Assembly: GCA_017405085.1 (NCBI GenBank)
Contig: JAFRBB010000052.1
Coordinates: 1-64,000 of the forward strand
DNA: 64,000 bases
Direction of reading: 5' to 3'
Origin: Eubacteriaceae bacterium
GTDB taxonomy: Bacteria > Bacillota > Clostridia > Eubacteriales > Eubacteriaceae
Both the position numbers and the translations under genes were made by a program. Under the pieces are notes generated by a model. The model saw nothing but the letters and a program-made list of their open reading frames with translations, had not been told where the DNA came from and searched no databases. How positions within the stretch are numbered: the stretch's first letter is position 1; each line of letters starts with the position of its first letter. Shown in pieces: positions 7,974-17,600 of the stretch.

Positions 7974-8900
7974 ATCTTTGGTCATTTTGACAGGGGCAAT
8001 GACGCCGTGATTCATTTCAACGGTCTCCGGCGCGCAGGCAATCAGCTCTTCCTTGGGAATTTTTTCAAAATATTTCACCAAATCGGCATCGAGCTGCGTC
8101 CCGGCAACGCTTTTGATTTCGTCCAAAGCCTCTTCGTGGGTTTTGGGTTTATGATAGGGCCGTCTCATCGTAATGGTCGCGTAGGTATCGGCGACGGAGA
8201 TGATGCGCGCCCCCATCGGAATGTCTTCCTTGGCCATTTTGTAATAGCCCTTTCCGTCCATGCGTTCATGGTGATACAAAATCCACTCCCGGATCGTTTC
8301 AAAACTTTCCAGGGAAGCGAGCACCTGCACGCCGATTTTGGGATGGGAGCGGATCACTTCCCACTCCTCGTCATCCAGACGGCCGGGTTTATTTAAAATC
8401 GATTCGGGAATGCCCATTTTGCCGATATCGTGAAGCAGCGCGGCAAATTGAAGGCTGAGAAAGTTGATGTCCGACGTGATGGCGTCCGGCAAATGGTGAT
8501 AAAAACATATGACAATATTTTGTACATATCGGCTGTGCCCGTTCAGATTGGGATCTCTGGCTTCAACGACGCTGATGAGCAATTCCGCCACGTCCATGCT
8601 TCGGTTTTTGGTGGTGTCGATCAAACGGACCATAAGCGTGATGATAATGGCGACAAACACACTGCCGCCGAACAAAATTCCGGCCATCAGCAAATCCGGT
8701 TTACCGAAAAAAGCAATTCCCAAATAGCCAATCAAGAAAAAGATCAGCAGCAAAAGACCGATCCATTCCCACAAAAGATTGCGTTCGCTCCCGCCGGACA
8801 GCACGTCCTTCAAATCGTTCATAAAACGACGGTAGCGATAAATATTGCTGACCATGATGACGCTGCCCGTCACAATCATGATCAAAATCAGAATGTTCAT
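7968..8900 (-). CDS. Membrane-anchored HD-GYP-like phosphohydrolase
   Basis: Three N-terminal hydrophobic segments (first about 105 residues) are followed by a cytoplasmic HD domain. Metal-binding motifs are HDIGK (His157-Asp158) and the later YHHERMDGKGY (His210-His211), with SVADTYATI further on. This matches the HD-GYP class, many of which hydrolyse cyclic di-GMP. The signature here reads DGKGYY rather than DG.GYP, so activity on cyclic di-GMP is uncertain. The ATG at 8900 is chosen because AAGGAG lies 5 nt upstream; an in-frame start at 8945 would add 15 polar residues before the first membrane segment. It is the first gene of a likely HD-MalY-PrsW transcript from the promoter at 9100-9128. 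Confidence 0.88.
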   Translation of the reverse strand: MNILILIMIVTGSVIMVSNIYRYRRFMNDLKDVLSGGSERNLLWEWIGLLLLIFFLIGYLGIAFFGKPDLLMAGILFGGSVFVAIIITLMVRLIDTTKNRSMDVAELLISVVEARDPNLNGHSRYVQNIVICFYHHLPDAITSDINFLSLQFAALLHDIGKMGIPESILNKPGRLDDEEWEVIRSHPKIGVQVLASLESFETIREWILYHHERMDGKGYYKMAKEDIPMGARIISVADTYATITMRRPYHKPKTHEEALDEIKSVAGTQLDADLVKYFEKIPKEELIACAPETVEMNHGVIAPVKMTKDA

Positions 8901-9099
8901 CCATTCTCCTTTCCCCTGATGCCGACAATGATTTTTATTGCGCAAAATTCATCCGGTATCGATTTGTCCGCCGGAATGCGGCATCATCCGCGGTCCGTTA
9001 CTCGTCAGTCCCGTCATTGTTTTTTTAAGCTCAAAAATAATTTTAACCTATTTTTATAGCGTTATATCAATAGCGTAATTTCGGTCACTTTAGTTAATT

Positions 9100-9128
9100 A
9101 TTATACACCGCTTTTATTTTTTGGTAAA
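9100..9128 (-). promoter_or_regulatory. Promoter of the HD-domain gene cluster
   Basis: TTTACC (complement of 9123-9128), 17 bp, TATAAT (complement of 9100-9105). It gives a leader of about 190 nt before the HD gene. It lies back to back with the xre promoter, 55 bp away. Confidence 0.75.
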
Positions 9129-9183
9129 GTCATAGTTTATCACAAACGAAAATTTTATTCTTTCTAAAAATGGCGAAAAATCA

Positions 9184-9213
9184 TTGACAAGTTTGATAAA
9201 GCAAGCATATAAT
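9184..9213 (+). promoter_or_regulatory. Promoter of the xre-immA-traX operon
   Basis: TTGACA (9184-9189), 18 bp, TATAAT (9208-9213), both perfect. A second CATATAAT follows 13 bp later (9219-9226), giving an alternative -10 box or a direct-repeat operator for the XRE protein. Confidence 0.85.
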
Positions 9214-9275
9214 ACAACATATAATTACTTTTTATTGCATAATCAAATCATTTCATAGTTGAAGAGAGGTAAGTT

Positions 9276-9713
9276 ATGAATTTTAGTGAAAAAGTAAGAG
9301 ACGCCCGGGCCCGTCTCGGGCTGAACCAAAAAGACCTGGCCAACAAATCCGGCATCTCCATCCGAATGATTGCCGCCTACGAAAAAGGCTCGTCTTTCCC
9401 CCAGGCCGCAAGACTCTATAAACTCGCCGAAGCCCTGGAGGTCCCCGCCGAGTATTTGAGAGACGACAATCTCCAATTGAAAGCCCCCCAATACGAAAAA
9501 AGAAACGCGCCTCATTATGCCAATGATGACGCATCTGTCAGCGGTATCGATTTGGAAAAAATGCTTGCCGACAACCGCGCCCTCTTCGCCGGCGGCGCTA
9601 TTGACGACGAAGCCAAGGACATGTATTTTCAAGCTTTGATGCGCGCCTATCTGGAATGCAAAGACGCCGCCAAGCTGCGCGATGCCCTCAATCATTCCAA
9701 CAACCGGTATTAA
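9276..9713 (+). CDS. XRE-family helix-turn-helix regulator
   Basis: A 145-residue DNA-binding protein. The helix-turn-helix lies at about residues 6-60 (NQKDLANKSGISIRMIAAYE is the core). The C-terminal half carries a segment (roughly ALFAGGAIDDEAKD) common in regulators paired with ImmA/IrrE proteases. The ribosome-binding site AGAGAGG lies 6 nt before the ATG. It is followed 3 nt later by an ImmA-like gene. In the ICEBs1 model ImmA cleaves its partner XRE repressor to switch genes on; the same logic is likely here. No integrase or att site was seen, so a mobile element is not shown. Confidence 0.93.
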   Translation: MNFSEKVRDARARLGLNQKDLANKSGISIRMIAAYEKGSSFPQAARLYKLAEALEVPAEYLRDDNLQLKAPQYEKRNAPHYANDDASVSGIDLEKMLADNRALFAGGAIDDEAKDMYFQALMRAYLECKDAAKLRDALNHSNNRY

Positions 9714-9716
9714 ACC

Positions 9717-10259
9717 ATGTATAAACCCGCTCAAATTATCGATGAGATTGAAAAGCTCATCGGGCATTACGAAGAACGGGATCCGCTGACGCTGGCCGAA
9801 GCCATGGATATTCTGGTTTCCTGTGAGCCGATGGGCTACGGCGACAACTGCTGCAAGGGCTTTTTCGTGTCTTATTACGGCATTCGTCACATCACCGTCA
9901 ACAGCGATCTGCCGGATGTGCTCAGGCAGGTCATTTTGGCCCATGAGCTTGGCCACGCGGTCTTGCATCGGCATGCCGGCGACCCGAGCTTTGTCGATAT
10001 CGCCATTTTCGACAGCGTTGACCCCAAAGAATACGAAGCCAATCTTTTCGCGGCGGAGCTCTTACTTGACGACAACGACGTCATCAGCACGCTAAAAGAG
10101 ACGAATAATTTCTTTCAAACGGCTTCCGTGCTGGGCGTGCCTTCGGAGCTGCTTGATTTCAAATTCAAGCTTTTGCGGCATAAAGGTTTTGCCTTCAACT
10201 CACCGGTTACCGCCTCGGGCGATTTTTTAAGGCGTGTCCCCTATGCAAGCATCGTCTAA
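9717..10259 (+). CDS. ImmA/IrrE-family zinc metallopeptidase
   Basis: A 180-residue cytoplasmic protease. HELGH at 76-80 is the zinc motif (HExxH), and a downstream YEANLFAAELL supplies the usual third-ligand glutamate. Family members cut XRE-type repressors in response to a signal. It begins 3 nt after the xre stop with no strong ribosome-binding site, so it is probably translationally coupled. It overlaps the following TraX-like gene. Confidence 0.92.
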   Translation: MYKPAQIIDEIEKLIGHYEERDPLTLAEAMDILVSCEPMGYGDNCCKGFFVSYYGIRHITVNSDLPDVLRQVILAHELGHAVLHRHAGDPSFVDIAIFDSVDPKEYEANLFAAELLLDDNDVISTLKETNNFFQTASVLGVPSELLDFKFKLLRHKGFAFNSPVTASGDFLRRVPYASIV

Positions 10260-10965
10260 TCCCAAAGGCCTGTCTGGCGCCGCCATCAAATGGCTGGCGC
10301 TCATCACCATGACGTTCGATCACATCGGTCTTCTGTTTTTCCCAAGTGTCACCCTTCTCCGGATCATCGGCCGTCTGGCTTTTCCCCTGTTCGGCTACAT
10401 GATTGCCGAAGGCTGTGTCCACACCCGGGACAGAAAGGCCTATCTAATGCGAACCGCCGGCCTTGCCCTCCTTTGTCAGATTGCCTATTTCGCGGCTGAA
10501 GGATCGCTCTATATGTGCATCCTTGTCACCTTCAGTTTATCCATTTTCTGGATCATGGTCATCGACAGGGCAAAGAACAACCCGTCAGCACCGACCTATG
10601 CCGCGGCGATCCTCACATCGGCGGCCATCGTTTTTGTCTGCCTCGGATTGCCGGCGCTTTTGCCCGGAACGGATTTCTCCGTGGATTACGGCATCTTCGG
10701 TGTGCTTTACGCCGTCGTCGTTTATTTCGGCAGAACCAAAACGGAAAAGCTGCTCCTCGGCGCCGTCATGCTTGTTTGCGTTTCATTATTCTCTCCGTTA
10801 TCTTTTTGGGTTTCGATTTTCAGTTTGTCGGCATTGATCCCATTATATTTTTATAATGGTTCTCGCGGTAAATATAACATCAAGCTGTTCTTCTATCTGT
10901 ATTATCCGCTGCACCTGCTCGTTCTTGAAGGGGTCTATATGTTTACCCAGGGAATGTTTGCTTGA
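10243..10965 (+). CDS. TraX-family integral membrane protein
   Basis: A 240-residue polytopic membrane protein. The N-terminal pattern (GAAIKWLALITMTFDHIGLL, then a charged RLAFPLFGYMIAEG) is the TraX signature. TraX of the F plasmid acetylates the pilin subunit; chromosomal homologues in Firmicutes are common and mostly uncharacterised, and may acetylate surface polymers. The ATG at 10243 is preferred because AAGG lies about 9 nt upstream; a GTG at 10234 is too close to that site. It overlaps the protease gene by 17 nt, so it is in the same operon. The link between a protease-controlled regulator and TraX is unexplained. Confidence 0.87.
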   Translation: MQASSNPKGLSGAAIKWLALITMTFDHIGLLFFPSVTLLRIIGRLAFPLFGYMIAEGCVHTRDRKAYLMRTAGLALLCQIAYFAAEGSLYMCILVTFSLSIFWIMVIDRAKNNPSAPTYAAAILTSAAIVFVCLGLPALLPGTDFSVDYGIFGVLYAVVVYFGRTKTEKLLLGAVMLVCVSLFSPLSFWVSIFSLSALIPLYFYNGSRGKYNIKLFFYLYYPLHLLVLEGVYMFTQGMFA

Positions 10966-11012
10966 CGGTTTTCTTCGTTTATTATCTGTGATTCTTTATC
11001 CCATGGTCAAAC

Positions 11013-11056
11013 AAAGCATCCGCTCCGATTTTTATCCGGCAGCGGGTGCTTTTTCT
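11013..11056 (+). terminator. Terminator of the xre-immA-traX operon
   Basis: AAAGCATCCGCT pairs with AGCGGGTGCTTT over 12 positions (one G-U), followed by TTTTTCT. On the other strand the stem leads into TTTGTTTG, so it may also stop leftward transcripts from giant gene 1. Confidence 0.85.
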
Positions 11057-11642
11057 ATTCTGCTATTTGATATTCTATCTCTTTTTTGTGATGCTCTATT
11101 CCTTTTCTTTTTCGTATACGCCATGCTGTTAAATCGCGTCGATTCAATGGTTGGGATACCAGAATCGGAAAATAGCGCTACGATGCCTCTATTAATACGG
11201 CATGACGCAGCACTTTACCATTGCCGCGGCCGCCGGCATTTGTTCAAGCCATATGGTTATTACTCACTTTTCGGACCCGATACGCCGATATATTCTTTGA
11301 TTGCACCACAAAAAGCACTGCCGGTCTTCCCTAAATTTAAATTAAATTGAGCAATGCTGTTATTTTGTTATCGTGGTTTACATTGTAAAACGACACACTT
11401 TGCCTGTCGCACACAGTCATCCTTATTCGCTACATAAACCGTATGAATTATACAGAGAAAGCTTATTCGTTTGTTGTGCCTTGGGTGTACCGTCTATAAC
11501 GGTACTCAAATGCCGTTCTGTTCCGCGGCTGCTTCCATTCCCCGGATTAATGATTAATCCAGGGAACGTTATGTGCTGCCACTTTGATTATGCTAGGACA
11601 ATAAATACTGTTTGCCGTATTTTCTTTATCGCTTGTTTAAGC
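11057..11642. other. Gap between the traX operon and giant gene 1
   Basis: No gene seen. It holds two hairpins that would form in the 3' end of the giant gene 1 message: GTACCGT-CTATA-ACGGTAC (11487-11505) and a 14-pair stem TTCCCCGGATTAAT...ATTAATCCAGGGAA (11538-11566, one mismatch). Neither has a T-tract. Next to the stop codon lies the 31-bp element shared with giant gene 2. Confidence 0.55.
11588..11618 (-). repeat. 31-bp element after giant gene 1 (copy A)
   Basis: Identical over 31 bp to 45190-45220; its core on the plus strand is TATGCTAGGACAATAAATAC. It starts 25 bp from the stop codon of giant gene 1. The 24 bp in between differ at about half the positions, so the element itself looks conserved. 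Confidence 0.85.
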
Positions 11643-14600
11643 TTATTTATGCGCCACAATCATCTGGAAGGCTTCAAGTCGCTTTCCGGCGTTTCTGAGG
11701 CCGCTGAAGGAGCCGTTGTTAACGTATCCCTGCCAGCCGAATCTGCCTTCGACGCAGCTTCGGTAGTTCACGGTATAGTCTGTATATTGGCCACCTTCTA
11801 AGAGATTGATTTCCAGCGCTTCCAGGCGTTTTCCCTGACCGGTCGAGCCGATCTGATAGACCGTGTAGCCTTCGGGGACATTGAGGCCCTGAGTGGCATC
11901 GCCGCTTACTGCCGTGATATCCATATCACCTATATCCTGGACATGGCCGTAGCCTTCAACGGTGAATTCTTTCGGAACAGCAATTTGGATCGCTTCGATC
12001 TGGTTGCCGCTGCCGGGGGTGCCGTTGAAATCGTCTTTTGACGTCGCTTCGGTGGCGTTGAGCCAGCCGACATTGCTGATGTGGGTGCGGTAGTAGAGTT
12101 TCGGCATAGCTGCCTGAACTTGCGCTTCTTGTGCTTGTTCTTCTTCGGCGATCTCGCCGGGGGTGCGCGACGTTGCCGCGTCCCCCATCAAGCTGAGTTC
12201 GCTTTCATCTTTTTCCGCCGAGGTTACGATAAGCTGCAGGCCTTCCATTCTGATGCCACCGCCGCGGGTTCCGGCGAAGGAATCGTTGCGGACCAGACCC
12301 TGCCAGCCGTAGTTGGCCACATGGGTGCGGTATTGGATATTGGCCGTCGTTTCTGTGCCGTCATCGCGGACAATGTGCAGGCTCAAGGCTTCCATTCGGA
12401 GCCCTTGTCCCGTTGTACCGATCATGTAGACCGTGTAGCCTTCCGGTACGGTAAAGCCGCGGATTTCGTCTTCCGTCGCTTTTCTGATGTCGACATCGCC
12501 GATATTTTGGACATGACCGAAGCCTTCAAGTCTGTATCCTTCAGGAATCGCGATCTGGAGCGCTTCCATTCTGAGGGCGCGTCCCGTCGTGCCGACAAAG
12601 GTGTTGGTGTCGGCTCTTACGCCGGCCATCCAGCCGATGTTCTGCACGTGGGCTCTGTAGTACACGCCTTTTTCAACAAGATCATCTGCCATGGTATCTT
12701 CGGATTTGGCCTTGATGGTCAAGGTGACGGGCTTGCTGGCAAAGGATTTGTCGGTGGCCGCGATACGAACCATCACGTCGCCTTCAGCCAGGCCTTCAAT
12801 GCTGTCGCCCATGACTTTCTGCCAGGTCTTGCCGCCGTCTACGGAGTATTCCATGGTGTTGTCCACACCGAGGATTTTACCGTCGGTCATTCCTTTTTCC
12901 GAAACGTCTTCCGCGGTGAGCTTGGTCGGCGCCGGGCCTCTGGCGGGAACTTCGTAGGTTGTTCTGTTGCCGTCAGTATCTCTGATAATAACCGTCATTG
13001 GTGTATCACCATCCCAACCCATATTGGCCAATTTCATGTTATCGCCATCTACCTTCATCCAACCTTTTCCGCCATCGGTCGAGTAGTACTCGCCGGATTT
13101 AGTCGGGATGGTTTCATTGATGAAGTCAACCTTTCCGTCTTTGACATCCGGTGTCGGATCGACAGGTGTCGGTTCCGGTTCTGGTTCTGGATCAGGTTCA
13201 ACATAATCCTTGGGAACAATCGTAAATGTGGTAAAGACTGTTCCAACGTAATTGCTTTCCGGTATAAACGTCACAATCGCGTAGGCTTTGTCAAATACTT
13301 CTGTCTTAGAACCGATGTTGTCCGCGTAACTGATATCATATTGACCCTTGTCAACAACTTTTCCGTCGATTGTAATCGTCGGCTCGGTAGCCGGAACCAC
13401 CGGTTTACCGTCGTTATAACGTTGTTTTTCAATGGCAGAGAATGTCACATCGGCATTGGTCACTTTTTTCTTGGTGATCGTATATGATGTATCTCGCGAT
13501 GTCGCTTTATTAGCCATTGTCGGAGTTGCAGGAGCTGGAGCGGGATCGTCCATCGTTTTAATTGCCGAGTCGTTCTGCGTTTGAACCGGAGCGTTTTGGT
13601 TGGTCACAATGGTGGTTTCCTGCGTTTCATTTGTGACAGCACCGGTGTTCGCGCCGCCCTGTTCGGTTGTCATCGTCACCGTTTCGGTCACAGTCGTTTC
13701 GGTTTGGGTTGTCACTTGATTATTGCCGGACTGTGCCGTTTGTTCATTATTGGTTGTGACTTCAGAAGTAACCGGCACTGATGTTTGACCTTCAGCGACA
13801 GTCGGCTGAGGCGTCTGAGTCGTTTGTGTGGTCTGTGTCGTTTGTTCTGTCACGCCGCCGGTCAAATCGGTCAGTAACCCGCCGTTATTATCCGAATGGG
13901 TCGTCACTGTGTCAGCGGAGGTCGAAACCGTCGATGTCGAGATCTTTTGGATGCTGCTGTCATATTGATAGTTGACCGTAAGCGTATCCGTATAGGTGCC
14001 AACCGCTGTTTGGTTCGGATGAATCGTTATGGTTTGTGATTCACCGACTGCCAGGGTATTATGCTGCAAGCCTTGGGTCACATCATATCTACCATTCGTA
14101 AAGCTGACCGTCACATTGCTGACCGGCATATTACCGGCATTGTAGATAATCACATCTTTTGCCGGGATAGCTTCTCCATAAGGCGTATCGGCGAAGGTCG
14201 GCATAATCATGCGGACATCCGGGTCGGCCGGAATCGTACCATTTTCATCCTTTTCGTAGATCTTAACGACTTTGGGCTCTGAGGCGTATTCCGTGACATT
14301 GCCGTTTTCGTCGGTCTTCGTCGGATAACGGACTTCGTATTCGCCGGCCGGCAGACCGCCTTGTTCGCCGCTACCCGAATCATCGATTTTCTTCCATGGT
14401 TCATCAACAGGATTACCATCTTTATCTTTGACACGATGATATTCCATACCGTCTTCCACGCCATTGAGCTTGCCATCTGATTGACCTGGTGAAGTTTCGG
14501 ATCCCGTGACGCCTGTTGGGGCGTTCTGTTTTCCGGGCAAGGTGATCTTCAAAGCATCACCGGCCGGAACCGGAATCGTTTTGCCGTCTTTGGTCACTGA

Positions 14601-17600
14601 CGACGCTTTTTCTCTGACATAGAACACATCGCCGGGTTGCAGGGATGTTCCATTATTCAACAGAGTCGTAAATGTCGGATCCTTGCTGACTTCGTACTTG
14701 GCCGCGTTCGGTAATGTCACCCCGGATTCAGCGACTTTATAGCCGGCTGCCATCAATTCGGCTTCCGTCGGCGCGTCAGGTCCTTTAACCACGTAGTAGG
14801 GAGCCTCTGCGCTGCCGGTAAAGTTGCCGTAGAAGTTCATCACGGCCTTCGATGTGCCGATATTGTCGCTGCCGATTTCCGTAACGGTTTGATAAGTAAC
14901 CGTATAATCGGTGTCGCGCACAGGCTGTTTAACAAGATTGGCATCGGATACCGAAACCGTCACAGCCGGTGATGTCGGAGCGCCGGTATACGGAACAACA
15001 CCACTACCATCCACGACGGCATTGACTTTTCCGTCAACATTGAAGGGCTGAATATCGAAATAGACATCCTTGAATCCTTTGTAATTGCCTTTTCCGCTCA
15101 CCCTAATGGTCGGCGCGTTTTCATCGGTTGCCGCGCGGGCATCGATATTATTGGTGTAACTCAACGTATAGTCAGTGTTGTTTTCCAAGGTTATCGTACC
15201 GTATTTTGCCGAGACCAACGGTTTGAGTTCTCTTCCGAGATAAACCAAATTGTCGCCGTTTCTCACGCTGAAAGCAATTCCGGAATCCGAAATATCTCTC
15301 GCCACAATATTGTAATTCTTTTCGGTTGTACCGCCGCCGCCGAATTTAACGGTAGCCGTGGCATGATCAGTGACATTGTCACAATTATTATATTCAACCG
15401 AATAGCCGGAGCTTAATACCTGATCCTTATATTTGACGATTACCGTCGGATGATTGACACCATCAAATACGTGATCGTTAATATCTTGAACTGTCAACCC
15501 CGGTGTCGTCGACGTCAGCGGGTTGACCGTCAGCATGACCGTTGATGTGGATTTAGATACTGCGGTTTGAGCCGCGGTCAGCAAACCTGCACTTACTTTG
15601 TGATAGGTTACTTCAATTTGAGCGCTGTGAGCGCCGGTTCCGATATTTTTCACCGGTTGAATCATGTAAGTTTCATTCGGTTCATCGGGTGAAACGCGAT
15701 TGTTTGTCGATTTGATGATGCGATAGCTTGCCGCGCTTTCACCAATCACGCGGACATCATCGATGATGGCCGTCGCGTTACCGTTGTTGCGGATGGTGAT
15801 GACTTTTGCGGCCGGTGTCGCTTCACCTAAGACCATGTTGTCAAATGCAACGTCACTGACAGTCAAATCGGCCGATGTCTTATCATCTTCAGTCCCGGTG
15901 GATTCGGCAATGGTCGAAATCTTCGCCGTCGTCATGCCGGAGGCCATGCTGTCGCCAGTACCCTTGACACGTACGGCAAATTCATATTCGGTTTCCGCCG
16001 TCAAGCCTTTGAACGCCGGACTCGATTGCCACAGCCATTTGCCCGCTTCGCTGTCATAGCGGCCGTATTCCACCACCGGGTTCGTGATGGTCTTGAGGGT
16101 GATGCTGTTGGCGGTGATGGTTTCCGCCGCGGGAACCAGTGACGGCACTTCTTGGGCCTGTTCACTTGTGATCTGATACGTTTTTGTGATCGTATCTTTA
16201 TAATTATTAATACCCTTTACCGTCAACGAGTATGGTCCTTCATTTATAAGATCACCTGTCGGATAGGTAACAGTGTAGTCACGATCTTTCACCAGTCTGA
16301 CCTTGTCCACCGTCACAATCGGATCGGGCTTAATGGCGCTTCCAGTATACGGATATGCCGCTTCGAGATAGACATCACTTTCCGCAATGGCCTTTTGCGT
16401 AATCGTGAAAGTCTGAACCTTATTCGCGATGTTTTCGGCGTTGTAGCCTTCGAAGCCGCCGAGGAACACCACGGAGACGCTTGCCGTTCCGGCATTGACA
16501 TTGTTGCTGTATTCATATCTGTAGTCTTTGCCTTCGGTTAAGGTCGTTCCGCCGGACAGGCTGACCGCCGGTTTCGGTTCATAAGCTGCCGCTTTGTACT
16601 CAACGGATTTTTCTGTTTCTTGGATTGCGGCAATCGACACGTCAGTCTTCGTTAAGTCGCTGAGAGCGGGTTTCGTCTGTTTTCCGATGGGATCATCCGG
16701 ATCATTAGGATTCGGATTAACGGTGATGCTTACCATTGCCGTCGCGGTTTTACCGCTGTCATACTCAACAGTCACTGTGGCCGAGTGGGTGCCGATACCG
16801 AGATTGTCGTTCGGCTGAATCTGCCATGTGCTGATGCTGCCGCCTGCCGCGACGCTGTCGCCGTTACCAGTGAGCGTGAAGTCATCAGAATTATCAGTTA
16901 CCGTGACATTCGTCGCTTGGGTGCCGCCATTATTGTCAATGACGATGGCCGCCGCTGCCGGTTGCGGATCGCCGTGGGTGATCGCCGCGAAGATCGGCGC
17001 CGTCACTTTGAGCGCTGCCGGGATGCCTTCGTTGGTCGGCACCGGCGGATTGTCGTCGGTGACGTTCTGCACCGTCGCGGTGGCAATCTTGCTGGCAAAG
17101 GCCGTCGGTGTCGCTTTATAGCGGACTTCATAGACGCCGGGTGACCTGTCTGTTACTGTGCTACCACTAATGTCTGTCCATTCTGTCGTGCCGGCTGCAC
17201 GATATTCCATCGCGCTGCTGACACCGGTGATCTTGCCGTCAGATCCATTGTGGGTGCTCACCGGTTTGCCGGTCACTGTCGGGGCTTCCGGCGCCGCGGG
17301 CACCGTCGCGATCTTCACGACTTTTCCGTCTTTGACGATGTAGAGGGTTTGACCCGGTGTGACTTTGTTTTGTCCGATAGCTGTCGAACCATCCGTTGTG
17401 ACTGTGTAGCCTTCCGGTTCGGTTCCAATCACTTTTTCATCCGCGAAATTGTATTTAATAGAAACATCATTGGTTTCTTCTTCTTTTTCCGCGTTGGTCT
17501 CAACGACTTTGTAGGTCAGTTTTGCCGTGGTTTTCAGTTCTGTCTCACCGCTCTTATAGGTGATGGTGATGGTTTCATTGTAATCACCGACAGTATTTTT

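Noticed and set aside
11643-12680. LPXTG sortase signal or S-layer homology domains at the C-terminus of the giant proteins
   Set aside because: Neither is present; the proteins end directly after ChW repeats with ...IVAHK and no hydrophobic tail.
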